Shown here: piece by piece, positions 1-8,634 of the stretch
Numbering within the stretch: the first letter of the stretch is position 1
How the letters are laid out: the number at the start of each line of letters is the position of its first letter
NCBI GenBank assembly: GCA_963659365.1
Contig: CAVKTI010000001.1
Span: 1-64,000 of the forward strand
DNA length: 64,000 bases
Source of the DNA: W0P28-013 sp963659365
GTDB lineage: Bacteria > Bacteroidota > Bacteroidia > Bacteroidales > Paludibacteraceae
Direction of reading: 5' to 3'
Translations under genes and position numbers: made by a program
Notes under the pieces: model-generated
Told to the model about the DNA's origin: nothing
Databases searched by the model: none
The model's input: only the letters and a program-made list of their open reading frames with translations

Positions 1-29
1 TTGTTTTTGAGATAAAAGTCCTACCTTTG
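1..29 (+). promoter_or_regulatory. Bacteroidota-type promoter of a transposase remnant
   Basis: TTG at 1-3 and TACCTTTG at 22-29 are separated by 18 bases, matching the Bacteroidota -33/-7 arrangement. An ATG at 34 follows directly, so a transcript would have almost no leader. It drives only the broken transposase reading frame. Confidence 0.45.
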
Positions 30-33
30 TTGC

Positions 34-315
34 ATGAACAATCAAGGACTATTAGTATTGGCGCAGTTAATTCATTCTACCATCGGAATTTTTTTTTGAT
101 TTTTGAAGTTGCATAGAAGAATTGTCGTTTATTCCAAAAACACCGTCAAAGATGCCGCAAGGCTGTCGCTGGCGCGTTGGTACGACAAAGTTGACAACTC
201 CGGATTCAAGAGTTTCAATGTCATTGCCGCTACGCTGTACGAGCATTACGACGAGGTTTTGACTTCTTCCTTTTCAAACTCACAAAGTTATACGCCTAAT
301 CCACAAGATTTATAG
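34..315 (+). pseudogene. transposase remnant (ISAon1/ISL3-like DDE), internally deleted
   Basis: From ATG 34 the frame reads MNNQGLLVLAQLIHSTIGIFF and stops at 97-99; the following frame (from TTG 103) reads through residues such as LARWYDKVDNSGFKSFNV and ends in NPQDL at 315. The LARWYDKV...SGFKSFN block resembles the C-terminal third of transposases common in Bacteroidota (ISAon1/ISL3-type), and the N-terminal piece resembles their starts, so the catalytic middle appears deleted and the two ends are out of frame. No active-site DDE set can be present in so short a product. The family call is from memory of the motif and is moderate. Confidence 0.5.
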
Positions 316-609
316 GGTGAGCCAACCTCTCACCTATAACCTTTCATTGTCAATTGTTTTAGCCCTATTTTCTCTCCCTGCTGCGCCAGCAGATAGGGGG
401 AGTAGTCACGCCAGTGGGGGGGGGAGAAGATCAAAGCCACAAATAACCAAATAAACATAGAAACAGCGCGCAGCGCGAGAAACACAGAAACTTAGAAACA
501 AAAATTGCGATAGCAATTTTGAGAAACTAGAAAAAAATCACTTTTTGCAGTTCGCACAAAAATCATTAACTTTGCATTTTGATGAAATCAGAAAAAAACG
601 AAAAATAGT
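316..609. repeat. intergenic repeat mosaic upstream of metG
   Basis: No gene seen. It contains a hairpin at 363-400 (CCCTAT...CTGCTG-CGC-CAGCAG...ATAGGG), a run of 9 G at 416-424, an AGAAACAGCGCGCAGCGCGAG module at 464-485 that recurs near 24834-24855, and a TAGAAAC-AAAAATTGCGATAGCAATTTT-GAGAAAC module at 493-526 repeated almost identically at 43882-43916. The CTCTCACCT motif at 328-336 recurs in reverse near 48895. Confidence 0.6.
544..574 (+). promoter_or_regulatory. metG promoter
   Basis: TTTG at 544-547 and TAACTTTG at 567-574 are 19 bases apart, the Bacteroidota -33/-7 arrangement. The metG ATG lies at 610. An 8-codon frame (ATG 582 to TAG 608) ends one base before metG; whether it is a leader peptide is unknown. 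Confidence 0.55.
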
Positions 610-2664
610 ATGAAACAGTTCAAACGGACACTCATTACATCGGCCTTGCCCTACGCCAACGGCCCTGTGCATATCGGACATTTGGCGGGCGTTTACATTC
701 CTGCCGACATCTACGCACGCTACCTGCGCCTGAAGGGCGAAGAGGTGCTTTTCATCGGCGGCAGCGACGAACACGGCGTGCCTATCACCATACGCGCTAA
801 AAAAGAGGGCATCACGCCGCAAGATGTGGTCGATCGCTACCACAAACTGATAAAAGAGTCGTTCGAGGAGTTTGGCATATCGTTCGATATCTATTCGCGC
901 ACCACATCGGCCACGCACGCTAAAATGGCGTCTGATTTTTTCAAAACGCTCTACGACAAGGGTGAATTTATCGAAAAAACATCGGAACAATACTACGACG
1001 AGGAGGCACACCAGTTCCTTGCCGACCGCTACATTACGGGCGAATGTCCGCACTGCCACGCGCAAGGTGCCTACGGCGATCAGTGCGAAAAATGCGGCAC
1101 ATCGCTCGCTCCGACCGAACTGATAAACCCAAAATCGGCCATCAGCGGCAGCAAACCTGTGATGCGCACCACAAAACATTGGTACTTGCCGCTCGACAAA
1201 CACGAAGCGTGGCTGCGCCAGTGGATTTTGGAGCAGCACAAAGAGTGGCGACCAAATGTTTACGGTCAGTGCAAAAGTTGGCTCGACCTTGGGCTGCAAC
1301 CGCGCGCCGTGAGCCGCGACCTCGACTGGGGCATTCCGCTGCCCATTCCCAACGCCGAAGGCAAAGTACTCTATGTTTGGTTCGATGCGCCCATCGGCTA
1401 CATCAGCAACACCAAAGAGTTGTGCGACGCGCACCCCGAACACGGTCGCTGGGAGACATGGTGGAAAGACCCCGAAACGCGCCTCATTCACTTCATCGGC
1501 AAGGACAATATAGTGTTCCACTGCATCGTTTTCCCCGCCATGCTCAAAGCCGAAGGCAGTTACATTCTGCCCGACAATGTGCCGAGCAACGAGTTTATGA
1601 ACCTCGAAGGCGACAAAATTTCGACCTCGCGCAACTGGGCGGTTTGGCTCAACGAATATCTTGTCGATTTTCAGGGGAAACAAGATGTGCTGCGCTATGT
1701 GCTAACTGCCAATGCGCCCGAAACCAAGGACAACGACTTCACTTGGCGCGATTTTCAGACACGCAACAACAGCGAATTGGTGGCGATTTACGGCAATTTT
1801 GTGAACCGTGCATTGGTGCTGACACAAAAATACTTCGATGGCCGCGTGCCTGCTCTTGGCACGCTCACCGACTACGACCACGAAACGCTGCACGAACTCG
1901 CCGCCGCCAAAGAGCGTATGGAGCAACTGCTCGACGCGTTCAAATTCCGCGATGCGCAAAAAGAGGCGATGAACCTTGCACGCATCGGCAACAAATACTT
2001 GGCCGACACCGAGCCGTGGAAATTGGCCAAAACCGATATGCAGCGCACCGCTACCATCTTGCACATCGGGCTGCAAATTGCTGCCAATTTGGCCATCGCT
2101 TTCGAGCCGTTTTTGCCATTCTCGAGCAAAAAATTGCGCCAAATGCTGAATATGACGACTTGCCGCTGGAGCGATTTGGGGCGCACCGACCTACTGCAAA
2201 CAGGCGCATCGCTCGGCACAGTGGAACTGCTGTTCGAAAAAATCGACGATGCCGCCATCGAAGCGCAACTGCAAAAACTGGCCGATAGCAAAAAGCAGAA
2301 CCAACTGAATGCATGGCAGCCCGCCGACATCAAAGCCAACACCAATATCGACGAGTTCGACAAAGCCGACATACGCGTGGGTACTGTGCTGGAGTGCCAA
2401 AAAGTACCCAAAGCCGACAAACTGTTGCAGTTCAAAATTGACGATGGCATGGGCGGGCGCACCATCGTGTCGGGCATTGCGCAGAGTTACCCCGAACCCG
2501 AAAAACTGGTTGGCATGCAGGTCTGCTTCATCGCCAACTTTCCGTCACGCACGCTCAAAGGTGTTGAGAGCCAAGGCATGATACTCTCCGCCGTCGATGC
2601 CGATGGCAAATTGGTGCTTGTCCAGCCCAGCAAACCAGTGAAAAACGGCTGTCAGGTGGGCTGA
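610..2664 (+). CDS. metG: methionyl-tRNA synthetase
   Basis: Cytosolic class I aminoacyl-tRNA synthetase charging tRNA-Met with methionine. The 684-residue length is normal for the long bacterial form. The nucleotide-binding HIGH-type motif is seen as YANGPVHIGHLAG (residues ~15-27), the KMSKS-type loop as GDKISTSRNW (~337-346), and a zinc-binding knuckle as CPHC...CEKCG (~146-164). The C-terminal ~110 residues, beginning ADIRVGTVLECQKV, are the dimerising tRNA-binding (EMAP/Trbp111-type) domain. The start is fixed by the family N-terminus and a promoter 36 bases upstream. It stands alone in its transcription unit. Confidence 0.97.
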   Translation: MKQFKRTLITSALPYANGPVHIGHLAGVYIPADIYARYLRLKGEEVLFIGGSDEHGVPITIRAKKEGITPQDVVDRYHKLIKESFEEFGISFDIYSRTTSATHAKMASDFFKTLYDKGEFIEKTSEQYYDEEAHQFLADRYITGECPHCHAQGAYGDQCEKCGTSLAPTELINPKSAISGSKPVMRTTKHWYLPLDKHEAWLRQWILEQHKEWRPNVYGQCKSWLDLGLQPRAVSRDLDWGIPLPIPNAEGKVLYVWFDAPIGYISNTKELCDAHPEHGRWETWWKDPETRLIHFIGKDNIVFHCIVFPAMLKAEGSYILPDNVPSNEFMNLEGDKISTSRNWAVWLNEYLVDFQGKQDVLRYVLTANAPETKDNDFTWRDFQTRNNSELVAIYGNFVNRALVLTQKYFDGRVPALGTLTDYDHETLHELAAAKERMEQLLDAFKFRDAQKEAMNLARIGNKYLADTEPWKLAKTDMQRTATILHIGLQIAANLAIAFEPFLPFSSKKLRQMLNMTTCRWSDLGRTDLLQTGASLGTVELLFEKIDDAAIEAQLQKLADSKKQNQLNAWQPADIKANTNIDEFDKADIRVGTVLECQKVPKADKLLQFKIDDGMGGRTIVSGIAQSYPEPEKLVGMQVCFIANFPSRTLKGVESQGMILSAVDADGKLVLVQPSKPVKNGCQVG

Positions 2665-2673
2665 AATAGAAAC

Positions 2674-2698
2674 GGTCGTTTCGACAGATCCAACGACC
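2674..2698 (+). terminator. hairpin after metG
   Basis: GGTCGTT (2674-2680) pairs perfectly with AACGACC (2692-2698) around an 11-base loop, followed by AAAATAG. There is no long U tract, so terminator function is inferred from position. The loop contains TTCGACAG, which is inverted as CTGTCGAA at 2736-2743. Confidence 0.4.
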
Positions 2699-2784
2699 AA
2701 AATAGATTCAACAACAGATAATGCGATGCCTGAACCTGTCGAAGGCAGAGCAAAAGAACAAATTTAATCCCCCCAAAAAACATT

Positions 2785-3975
2785 ATGAAGAAGATTGTTT
2801 TTATCGTCCCATTGCTGCTTGCAAGCATGGGCATTTACGCCGCCGACTTGTGGGTTTATGGCGTAACCGTAGAGGAGTCGCACTGGAAAACCGACGATGG
2901 CAAAGGCAACCGCACAAACCTTGCGCCTACCGTGCCAGCCGTGTACACCAGCAAATTCAACCAAACAACCTATTTCACGCAGTATGGTTGGTACGATGTG
3001 AACAAACGCAGCCTGTACTACGGCGACAACCGCCTCTGTTGGGCGACGGCCGCCAGCAATATGTTGCAGTGGTGGATAGATCAAAACAAAGCCTATATCA
3101 GCGATATGGCGAACATTCCGCATGGCTGGTCCGATGTGAGCAATTACTACCGTGGCGGCAAGGAGCATACCAACCGCATTTTCGACGATTTCTGTGCTAA
3201 CTTTGTGAACCAAGGCGGCAAAACCGCCAGCGGCATCTACTGGTATTTTGTGGGCGATGCGCTTGGCATGGCAATGCTCGACGAGGTTGCTCCGCTCACT
3301 GGCGCGCCTTCGTATGCCACACGCGGCGGCTATCTGACGCACCGTATGCAAACGGTCGATGGCTTGCCCACAAGCACTGTTTTGAAAAATTTGGTCGGCG
3401 TGTACGACTACAATTTCGACGAATACGATACGACGGACTATTTCAGTCTGTTCCAAACGCAACTGCTCGATGCGCTGCGCAACGAAAGTGCCGTCGGTAT
3501 CAGCATTCCCGGACATGCGCTCACGGTGTGGGGCTGCGCACTAAACGACAAAGATTCGCTCACGGCGCTCTACATTTCCGATTCCGACGACGATTCGTTC
3601 AACGGCATAGTGAAATACAACATCACACGCGGCGATAACGGCGAACACACCAACTACGCCTACATCAACAACGGCACAACTACCGATGTTATCATTCGCA
3701 TATCGACATTGAAGCGTGGCGCAGGTCTGTTTCGTGTGCCATCGCCCATCACCAACTTGTCCCACAGCGAGCAGGCAACCATTGTTTGGGCAGAAAATGG
3801 GCAGATACACATCAGCCAACCGCAGGCAGGCGTGGTAGAACTGTTCGCGCTGTCGGGCGAGCGATTGGCGCACGCCACTATCGGCACAGAGGGCTGTTTG
3901 GGCGCATTCGCTGCGGGCTGCTACCTTGTGCGCAACAGCAATGGAGCGGTGCAGAAAATTATCGTTGGAAGATAA
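2785..3975 (+). CDS. secreted IdeS/Mac-like (C66-type) cysteine endopeptidase with T9SS tail
   Basis: Exported 396-residue protein. An N-terminal signal peptide (~1-19, MKKIVFIVPLLLASMGIYA) is followed by a papain-like domain resembling the streptococcal immunoglobulin-cleaving IdeS/Mac family. The candidate nucleophile is Cys85 in GDNRLCWATAASNMLQWW, the general base His244 in IPGHALTVWG, and Asp266/Asp268 in ISDSDDD; the 22-residue His-to-Asp spacing equals that of IdeS (262 to 284). A Lys (74) upstream of the Cys parallels the IdeS Lys84. The last ~70 residues (VVELFALSGERLAHA...GCYLVRNSNG) look like a T9SS type A sorting domain, so the enzyme is probably delivered to the cell surface. Substrate is unknown; immunoglobulin is only a family precedent. 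The preceding 120 bases hold no clear promoter. Confidence 0.75.
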   Translation: MKKIVFIVPLLLASMGIYAADLWVYGVTVEESHWKTDDGKGNRTNLAPTVPAVYTSKFNQTTYFTQYGWYDVNKRSLYYGDNRLCWATAASNMLQWWIDQNKAYISDMANIPHGWSDVSNYYRGGKEHTNRIFDDFCANFVNQGGKTASGIYWYFVGDALGMAMLDEVAPLTGAPSYATRGGYLTHRMQTVDGLPTSTVLKNLVGVYDYNFDEYDTTDYFSLFQTQLLDALRNESAVGISIPGHALTVWGCALNDKDSLTALYISDSDDDSFNGIVKYNITRGDNGEHTNYAYINNGTTTDVIIRISTLKRGAGLFRVPSPITNLSHSEQATIVWAENGQIHISQPQAGVVELFALSGERLAHATIGTEGCLGAFAAGCYLVRNSNGAVQKIIVGR

Positions 3976-3987
3976 ATGTTTATCGCA

Positions 3988-4176
3988 ATGGATAAAAAAC
4001 TGACAAAATCGAAAAACAAAATGGTGGGCGGCGTGTGCGCTGGCATTGCCGAATATCTCGGTTGGGACACTACTTTGGTGCGCATCATCTACCTCTGCTT
4101 GTCGCTCTTTTCGGCAGGCTTTCCGGGGCTGCTGCTCTACATCATATTGAGTATTGTAATGCCACAATCAAAATAG
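3988..4176 (+). CDS. PspC-domain mini membrane protein
   Basis: A 62-residue protein consisting almost entirely of a PspC domain: basic N-terminus MDKKLTKSKNKMVGGVCAGIAE, then LGWDTTLVRIIY and a hydrophobic helix GFPGLLLYIILSIVMP. In proteobacteria PspC belongs to the phage-shock envelope-stress response; free-standing short versions are frequent in Bacteroidota and their role is unclear. An alternative start at 3976 would touch the upstream stop codon directly (TAAATG); 3988 is preferred because MDKKL fits the family. The tight spacing suggests cotranscription with the protease upstream. Confidence 0.8.
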   Translation: MDKKLTKSKNKMVGGVCAGIAEYLGWDTTLVRIIYLCLSLFSAGFPGLLLYIILSIVMPQSK

Positions 4177-4251
4177 CGGAGATTTACGCGAATAACATTG
4201 TTTTGTCTTGAAATATATACCATTCGCATTGATTCTAAAACAAAAACGACT

Positions 4252-6093
4252 ATGAAAAAACTCGCATTCATTGGCTTGTCGCTCTGCTTGGTGCTGACAG
4301 CCGCCGCCAAAAATGCCCAACTGACCGACCACCTCGAACCGCACACTTGGTGGGCTGGTATGGCGCACTCCGAACTGCAACTGATGCTTCACGGCACCGA
4401 CATTGCTTCGGCACAAATTTCGACGAAAGACAATGCGCTGCCCATTGCACGCATCGAAAAGAGCAGCAACCCGAACTACCTCTTTGTCTATATCGATACA
4501 AAAAATGTGCCAGCGGGCAACTACCAACTGATTATCAAAAAAGGTAAAAAAACGCAAACGGTGGACTATGTGCTGCAAGTGCGCGCCGCAGGTTCGGCCG
4601 AGCGGTCGAGTTTTTCGTCGGCAGATGCGTGGTACTTGCTTATGCCCGACCGTTTTGCCAATGGCGACCCCAGCAACGACAATGTGGCGGGCTGCAATCA
4701 GGGCGTGGTGCGCGGCAACTTGTACCAACGGCAAGGCGGTGATATTCAAGGAATTATCGACCACTTGGACCACATTGCCGACTGCGGATTTACGGCGGTG
4801 TGGCCTACACCAGTGCTGTCGGACAACGACACAGCATTTTCGTATCACCACTACGCCATTTCGGACTACTACCGCATCGACCCGCGCTTGGGGACAAACG
4901 AAGACTACAAACGCTTGGCCGACGAGTGCCACAAACGCGGCCTGAAACTCATCAAAGACATTGTGCCAAACCACTGCGGACGCACGCACTGGTGGGTGAA
5001 CGACCTGCCCGACTCGACTTGGCTGCACCAATGGCCGACTTTCACGCGCACCAACTACAATGTGTCGATTTGGACAAACGACACCCCAAGCGACTACGAC
5101 CTGACAATGCTCGAAAAAGGGTGGTTCGACACCAATATGCCCGACCTCGACCTGTCGAATCCGCTGCTGTTCGACTATCTGCGCCAAGTGTATGTCTATT
5201 GGATTGAGTACGCTGGCATCGATGGTTTGCGCGTGGACACCTATCCGTATAACGACATTTTTGTGGCGGCACGCCTGATGAACGCCCTGAACGAGGAGTA
5301 TCCGAATATGAATTTTGTGGGCGAATGTTGGGTGAAAAGTCCGTCGCAAACGGCTTTCTATCAGACTGGAGCGAAAAACAAAAACGGTTTCGACAGCGGT
5401 CTGCAAAGCGTGATGGATTTCACGCTGAAAGATGTTTTCGAGTGGTCGTTCCTCGAAAAAGAGGCGTGGAACACAGGGCTGGTTCGCTTCTACAACCACT
5501 TTGCGCAGGATCTTGTCTATCCCAACAAAAACCTGATAATGAACATGTTGGACAATCACGATATGGATCGTTATGCGGCGTTGGTGGGTCGCGACCCGAA
5601 AATCTACAAAATGGGTTTGGCGGTGATTTCGACCATACGCGGCTATCCGCAACTCTACTACGGCGACGAGGTGATGATCGAGGGTAACGCTGGCACTTAC
5701 GAAGAGGCGCGCCACACATTCCCCGGCGGCTGGGCCGACGACACACACAGTGCATTCGACCCTGCACAGCGCACGCCGCTCGAAAACGACATCTACAACT
5801 ACACCAAAATGCTGCTCACATTCCGCAAGGGCTGCACCGCCCTGCACGACGGCGCAATGAAACAGTTTTTGCCGCACGATGGCATCTACACCTACTTCCG
5901 CTACGACAGTAACGCCTGCGTGATGGTGGTGGTGAACAACAACGACACCGACAAAACCGTCGATTTGGCGCGCTACAACGAAATGCAGATTGTTGGCCAC
6001 ACCGCCCACAATGTAACCGAAAACAGCGACCTTCTGCTCGAAAATCAGATAACAATTCCCGCAAAAACGGTCTGGATACTTGAGATTAAGTGA
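4252..6093 (+). CDS. periplasmic GH13 alpha-amylase / neopullulanase (SusA-like)
   Basis: Glycoside hydrolase of 613 residues acting on alpha-1,4-glucans or maltodextrins. The signal peptide (~1-22) and an N-terminal beta-sandwich (LEPHTWWAGMAHSELQLML) of the cyclomaltodextrinase type precede the (beta/alpha)8 barrel. Conserved GH13 regions are visible: KDIVPNHCG, GLRVDTYPY (nucleophile Asp329), FVGECW (acid/base Glu358) and MLDNHDMD (Asp437). A short C-terminal beta domain follows. The start at 4252 is chosen because it begins a good signal peptide; an upstream frame extension lacks one. The signal peptide lacks a lipobox Cys, so a periplasmic location like SusA is expected. It lies 167 bases before a second amylase; no SusC/SusD pair is present. 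Confidence 0.9.
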   Translation: MKKLAFIGLSLCLVLTAAAKNAQLTDHLEPHTWWAGMAHSELQLMLHGTDIASAQISTKDNALPIARIEKSSNPNYLFVYIDTKNVPAGNYQLIIKKGKKTQTVDYVLQVRAAGSAERSSFSSADAWYLLMPDRFANGDPSNDNVAGCNQGVVRGNLYQRQGGDIQGIIDHLDHIADCGFTAVWPTPVLSDNDTAFSYHHYAISDYYRIDPRLGTNEDYKRLADECHKRGLKLIKDIVPNHCGRTHWWVNDLPDSTWLHQWPTFTRTNYNVSIWTNDTPSDYDLTMLEKGWFDTNMPDLDLSNPLLFDYLRQVYVYWIEYAGIDGLRVDTYPYNDIFVAARLMNALNEEYPNMNFVGECWVKSPSQTAFYQTGAKNKNGFDSGLQSVMDFTLKDVFEWSFLEKEAWNTGLVRFYNHFAQDLVYPNKNLIMNMLDNHDMDRYAALVGRDPKIYKMGLAVISTIRGYPQLYYGDEVMIEGNAGTYEEARHTFPGGWADDTHSAFDPAQRTPLENDIYNYTKMLLTFRKGCTALHDGAMKQFLPHDGIYTYFRYDSNACVMVVVNNNDTDKTVDLARYNEMQIVGHTAHNVTENSDLLLENQITIPAKTVWILEIK

Positions 6094-6126
6094 GGAGTGA
6101 TGCGGCAGAGCCGCAATGACAAATTG

Positions 6127-6232
6127 GGTTGATAAGTTGACGAGTTGAAAAGTTGATGAGTTTAACGCATTAGTGAAGGTCTGTGAGGAAAATCAATCTT
6201 CAAATTTTCAAATCTTCAAATTTTCAAATCGA
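6127..6232. repeat. composite spacer repeat shared with 18392-18488
   Basis: The order GTTGATAAGTTGA, AGTTTAACGCAT, AAGGTCTGTG, then tandem TTCAAAT units is found again, in the same order, at 18392-18488 before polA. Both copies lie directly upstream of a gene start. Confidence 0.6.
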
Positions 6233-6260
6233 TAACCAGAAATTAGAAATAAATATCGCC

Positions 6261-8627
6261 ATGAAAAAAATGTTGTTTTTTGCCGCTGCGGCAACGCTAT
6301 TGGGGGCTTGTGCGCGCCAGTCGCTGAACTTGCCTGCCGACGCCAATATCGGCGTGGGACTGAACACGCTGCTCACGCTCAATGTGGGCGACAACACGGT
6401 CTATACCGAAGATTTTGTGATGCAACCTGCCGACATCGATTCGGTTACAGCCAGCGACTCGTCGGTGGTGTGCCTGCTGTCGGCCGACAAACTGACGCTG
6501 AACCTGCATGCTACCGAAGCCATGCCGCAAATGGTCGATGTGCAGATTTGGGTGGGCGGAGTGCCCTATTCGGTGCCAGCACGCAAATCGGACAAAATCG
6601 ACTTTGTGTTCACTTGGAATCCGAATGGACAAACGCCCAAACGCGTGCAGATAGCAGGGCAGATGAACAACTGGGTGTCGTCGCTTACGCCCGATTTGCA
6701 GCGCAATGCCGACGGTTTGTATGCGGTAACGCTGCACATCAGTCCCGGCACCTATCTCTACCAAATGAACATCGACGGCGACCAAAACCACGATGCCAAC
6801 AACCCCGCCAAAGTCGATAACGGCTACGGCAAGTTCAATTCGATAATGCAGGTCGATGGCTACGAAAAACTCTTCCCTGTGCTGACCACGCACAAAATCG
6901 GTCGCGGAAAAATCGATTTGACTTACACCAACGAGGTGGACGAAATTTTTGCCTATTGGCAGAATTATCGCTTGCCGCACAACTTTGTAAAAATCGAAAA
7001 TGGCACAATTTCGGTGGCCATTCCAGCCGAAGCCGATGCACTCGAACGCTCGTACTTGCGCATTTGGGCGACAAACACTTACGGCGTGAGCAACGACATT
7101 TTGGTGCCGCTGTGCCACGGCCAAGTGCTGACCGATATGGCGCAAATAACACGCACCGACAAGCACGCCGATATCATCTATTTTATGCTGGTCGATCGCT
7201 TCAAAAACGGCAATCCGAAGAACGACCGCCCGATGAATCGTCCCGATGTGAACCCGAAAGCCGACTACCAAGGCGGCGACCTCGAGGGCATCAAACAGAA
7301 AATCGACGATGGCTATTTTGCGCAGTTGGGCGTGAACACGCTCTGGGTTTCGCCACTGAATCAAAATCCGTTTGAGCCTTACGCCTACGATGCCGTTGGT
7401 AAGACCAAATTTGCTGGCTATCACGGCTATTGGCCAATTTCGTCGTCGCAAGTCGATGTGCGCTTTGGCAGCAACGACGAACTGAAAACGCTTGTGGCCG
7501 ATGCGCATCAGCACGACATCAACATTCTGCTCGACTATGTGGCAAACCATGTGCACGAATTGCATCCGCTCTACCAAAATCACCCCGAATTTGCCACGGC
7601 ACTCATTCTGTCCGATGGGCGCAAAAACCTCGGTTTGTGGGACGAACAGCGGCTCACTACTTGGTTCGATGTGTTTATGCCGAGCCTCGATTTTGGCAAT
7701 CCCAAAGTGGTGGCGATGATGTCCGATTCGGCGGTCTATTGGGTGAAAGAGTTCGGCATCGACGGCTTCCGCCACGACGCTTGCAAGCATGTGAACGAGG
7801 AGTTTTGGCGCGCCGTAACCTACAAACTCAAGCAAATCGACCCGAAAGGCAATTTCTATCAGATTGGCGAATCGTATGGCAGCCCCGAACTGATGGCGAG
7901 TTATGTCAATTCGGGTATGCTCGATGGCCAGTTCGATTTCAATGTGTTCGACGAAGCCACATCGGCGTTCAACGGTTACAGCGGCGGCACACTTACGCGG
8001 CTGAACAACATTTTGCGTAGCAGTCTGAAAATCTACGGCGCACACAATCTGATGGGCTACATCAGCGGCAACCACGACAAGCCGCGCTTTATGGCGATGG
8101 CGTCGGGCGACCTGAAAGTGGGCGAAGATGCCAAAGCCAGTGCTTGGACGCGCGAAATCGGCATTACCGACTCGGTGGCGTACGACAAGTTGGCACTGTT
8201 CCACGCGTTCAATCTCACCATTCCGGGCGTGCCAGTCATCTACTACGGCGACGAAATTGGCATGACGGGCGCCAACGACCCCGACTGCCGCCGCATGATG
8301 CACTTTGGCGATTGGAACGCCCGCGAGCAGCACCTGTTCGACTGCGTGAGCGCGCTCAACCACCTGCGCCGCAGCAATGCCGCACTGATTTACGGCGATT
8401 TTGTGTCGCTCGCCACAACCGACAGCACTTGGGTTTACGGCCGCAAATTTTTCGACACCGAAGCCATCGTCTGCCTCAACAACTCGGCCTCCGAAGTTAC
8501 GCTCTGCGTGCCGCTCGACCGCCTAAATGGCCAAAACCTGCACGCCACCTTCGGCCACACATTTGAACTGAAAAACAACACGCTGCACATCGCCCTGCCA
8601 CCCTATGGGTTTGAGGTGTTGAAATGA
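6261..8627 (+). CDS. outer-membrane-type lipoprotein GH13 alpha-amylase
   Basis: A 788-residue amylase with a lipoprotein signal (MKKMLFFAAAATLLGAC, lipobox Cys17). A domain at ~110-220 (FVFTWNPNG...VQIAGQMNNW...GTYLYQMNIDG) resembles CBM48/E-set starch-binding modules. The GH13 barrel begins near DIIYFMLVDRFKNG; conserved regions are LLDYVANHVH, GFRHDAC (nucleophile Asp506), QIGESYGS (Glu537) and SGNHDKPR (Asp606). The start is set by the signal sequence; an earlier in-frame ATG lies in repeat DNA. Lipid attachment contrasts with the soluble neighbour and suggests sequential starch cleavage at the surface and in the periplasm. The stop codon lies only 7 bases before the left end of an insertion-sequence remnant. 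Confidence 0.9.
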   Translation: MKKMLFFAAAATLLGACARQSLNLPADANIGVGLNTLLTLNVGDNTVYTEDFVMQPADIDSVTASDSSVVCLLSADKLTLNLHATEAMPQMVDVQIWVGGVPYSVPARKSDKIDFVFTWNPNGQTPKRVQIAGQMNNWVSSLTPDLQRNADGLYAVTLHISPGTYLYQMNIDGDQNHDANNPAKVDNGYGKFNSIMQVDGYEKLFPVLTTHKIGRGKIDLTYTNEVDEIFAYWQNYRLPHNFVKIENGTISVAIPAEADALERSYLRIWATNTYGVSNDILVPLCHGQVLTDMAQITRTDKHADIIYFMLVDRFKNGNPKNDRPMNRPDVNPKADYQGGDLEGIKQKIDDGYFAQLGVNTLWVSPLNQNPFEPYAYDAVGKTKFAGYHGYWPISSSQVDVRFGSNDELKTLVADAHQHDINILLDYVANHVHELHPLYQNHPEFATALILSDGRKNLGLWDEQRLTTWFDVFMPSLDFGNPKVVAMMSDSAVYWVKEFGIDGFRHDACKHVNEEFWRAVTYKLKQIDPKGNFYQIGESYGSPELMASYVNSGMLDGQFDFNVFDEATSAFNGYSGGTLTRLNNILRSSLKIYGAHNLMGYISGNHDKPRFMAMASGDLKVGEDAKASAWTREIGITDSVAYDKLALFHAFNLTIPGVPVIYYGDEIGMTGANDPDCRRMMHFGDWNAREQHLFDCVSALNHLRRSNAALIYGDFVSLATTDSTWVYGRKFFDTEAIVCLNNSASEVTLCVPLDRLNGQNLHATFGHTFELKNNTLHIALPPYGFEVLK

Positions 8628-8634
8628 ATCAATG

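Noticed and set aside
582..608. Eight-codon leader peptide before metG
   Set aside because: Too short to distinguish from chance; no attenuator hairpin or Met codons that would suggest regulation.
4168..6009. Long reverse-strand open frame (613 codons) opposite the SusA-like amylase; similar ones at 538-1683 and 6297-8363
   Set aside because: They mirror the codon bias of the forward genes, have no recognisable domains, and the forward proteins have complete catalytic motifs.
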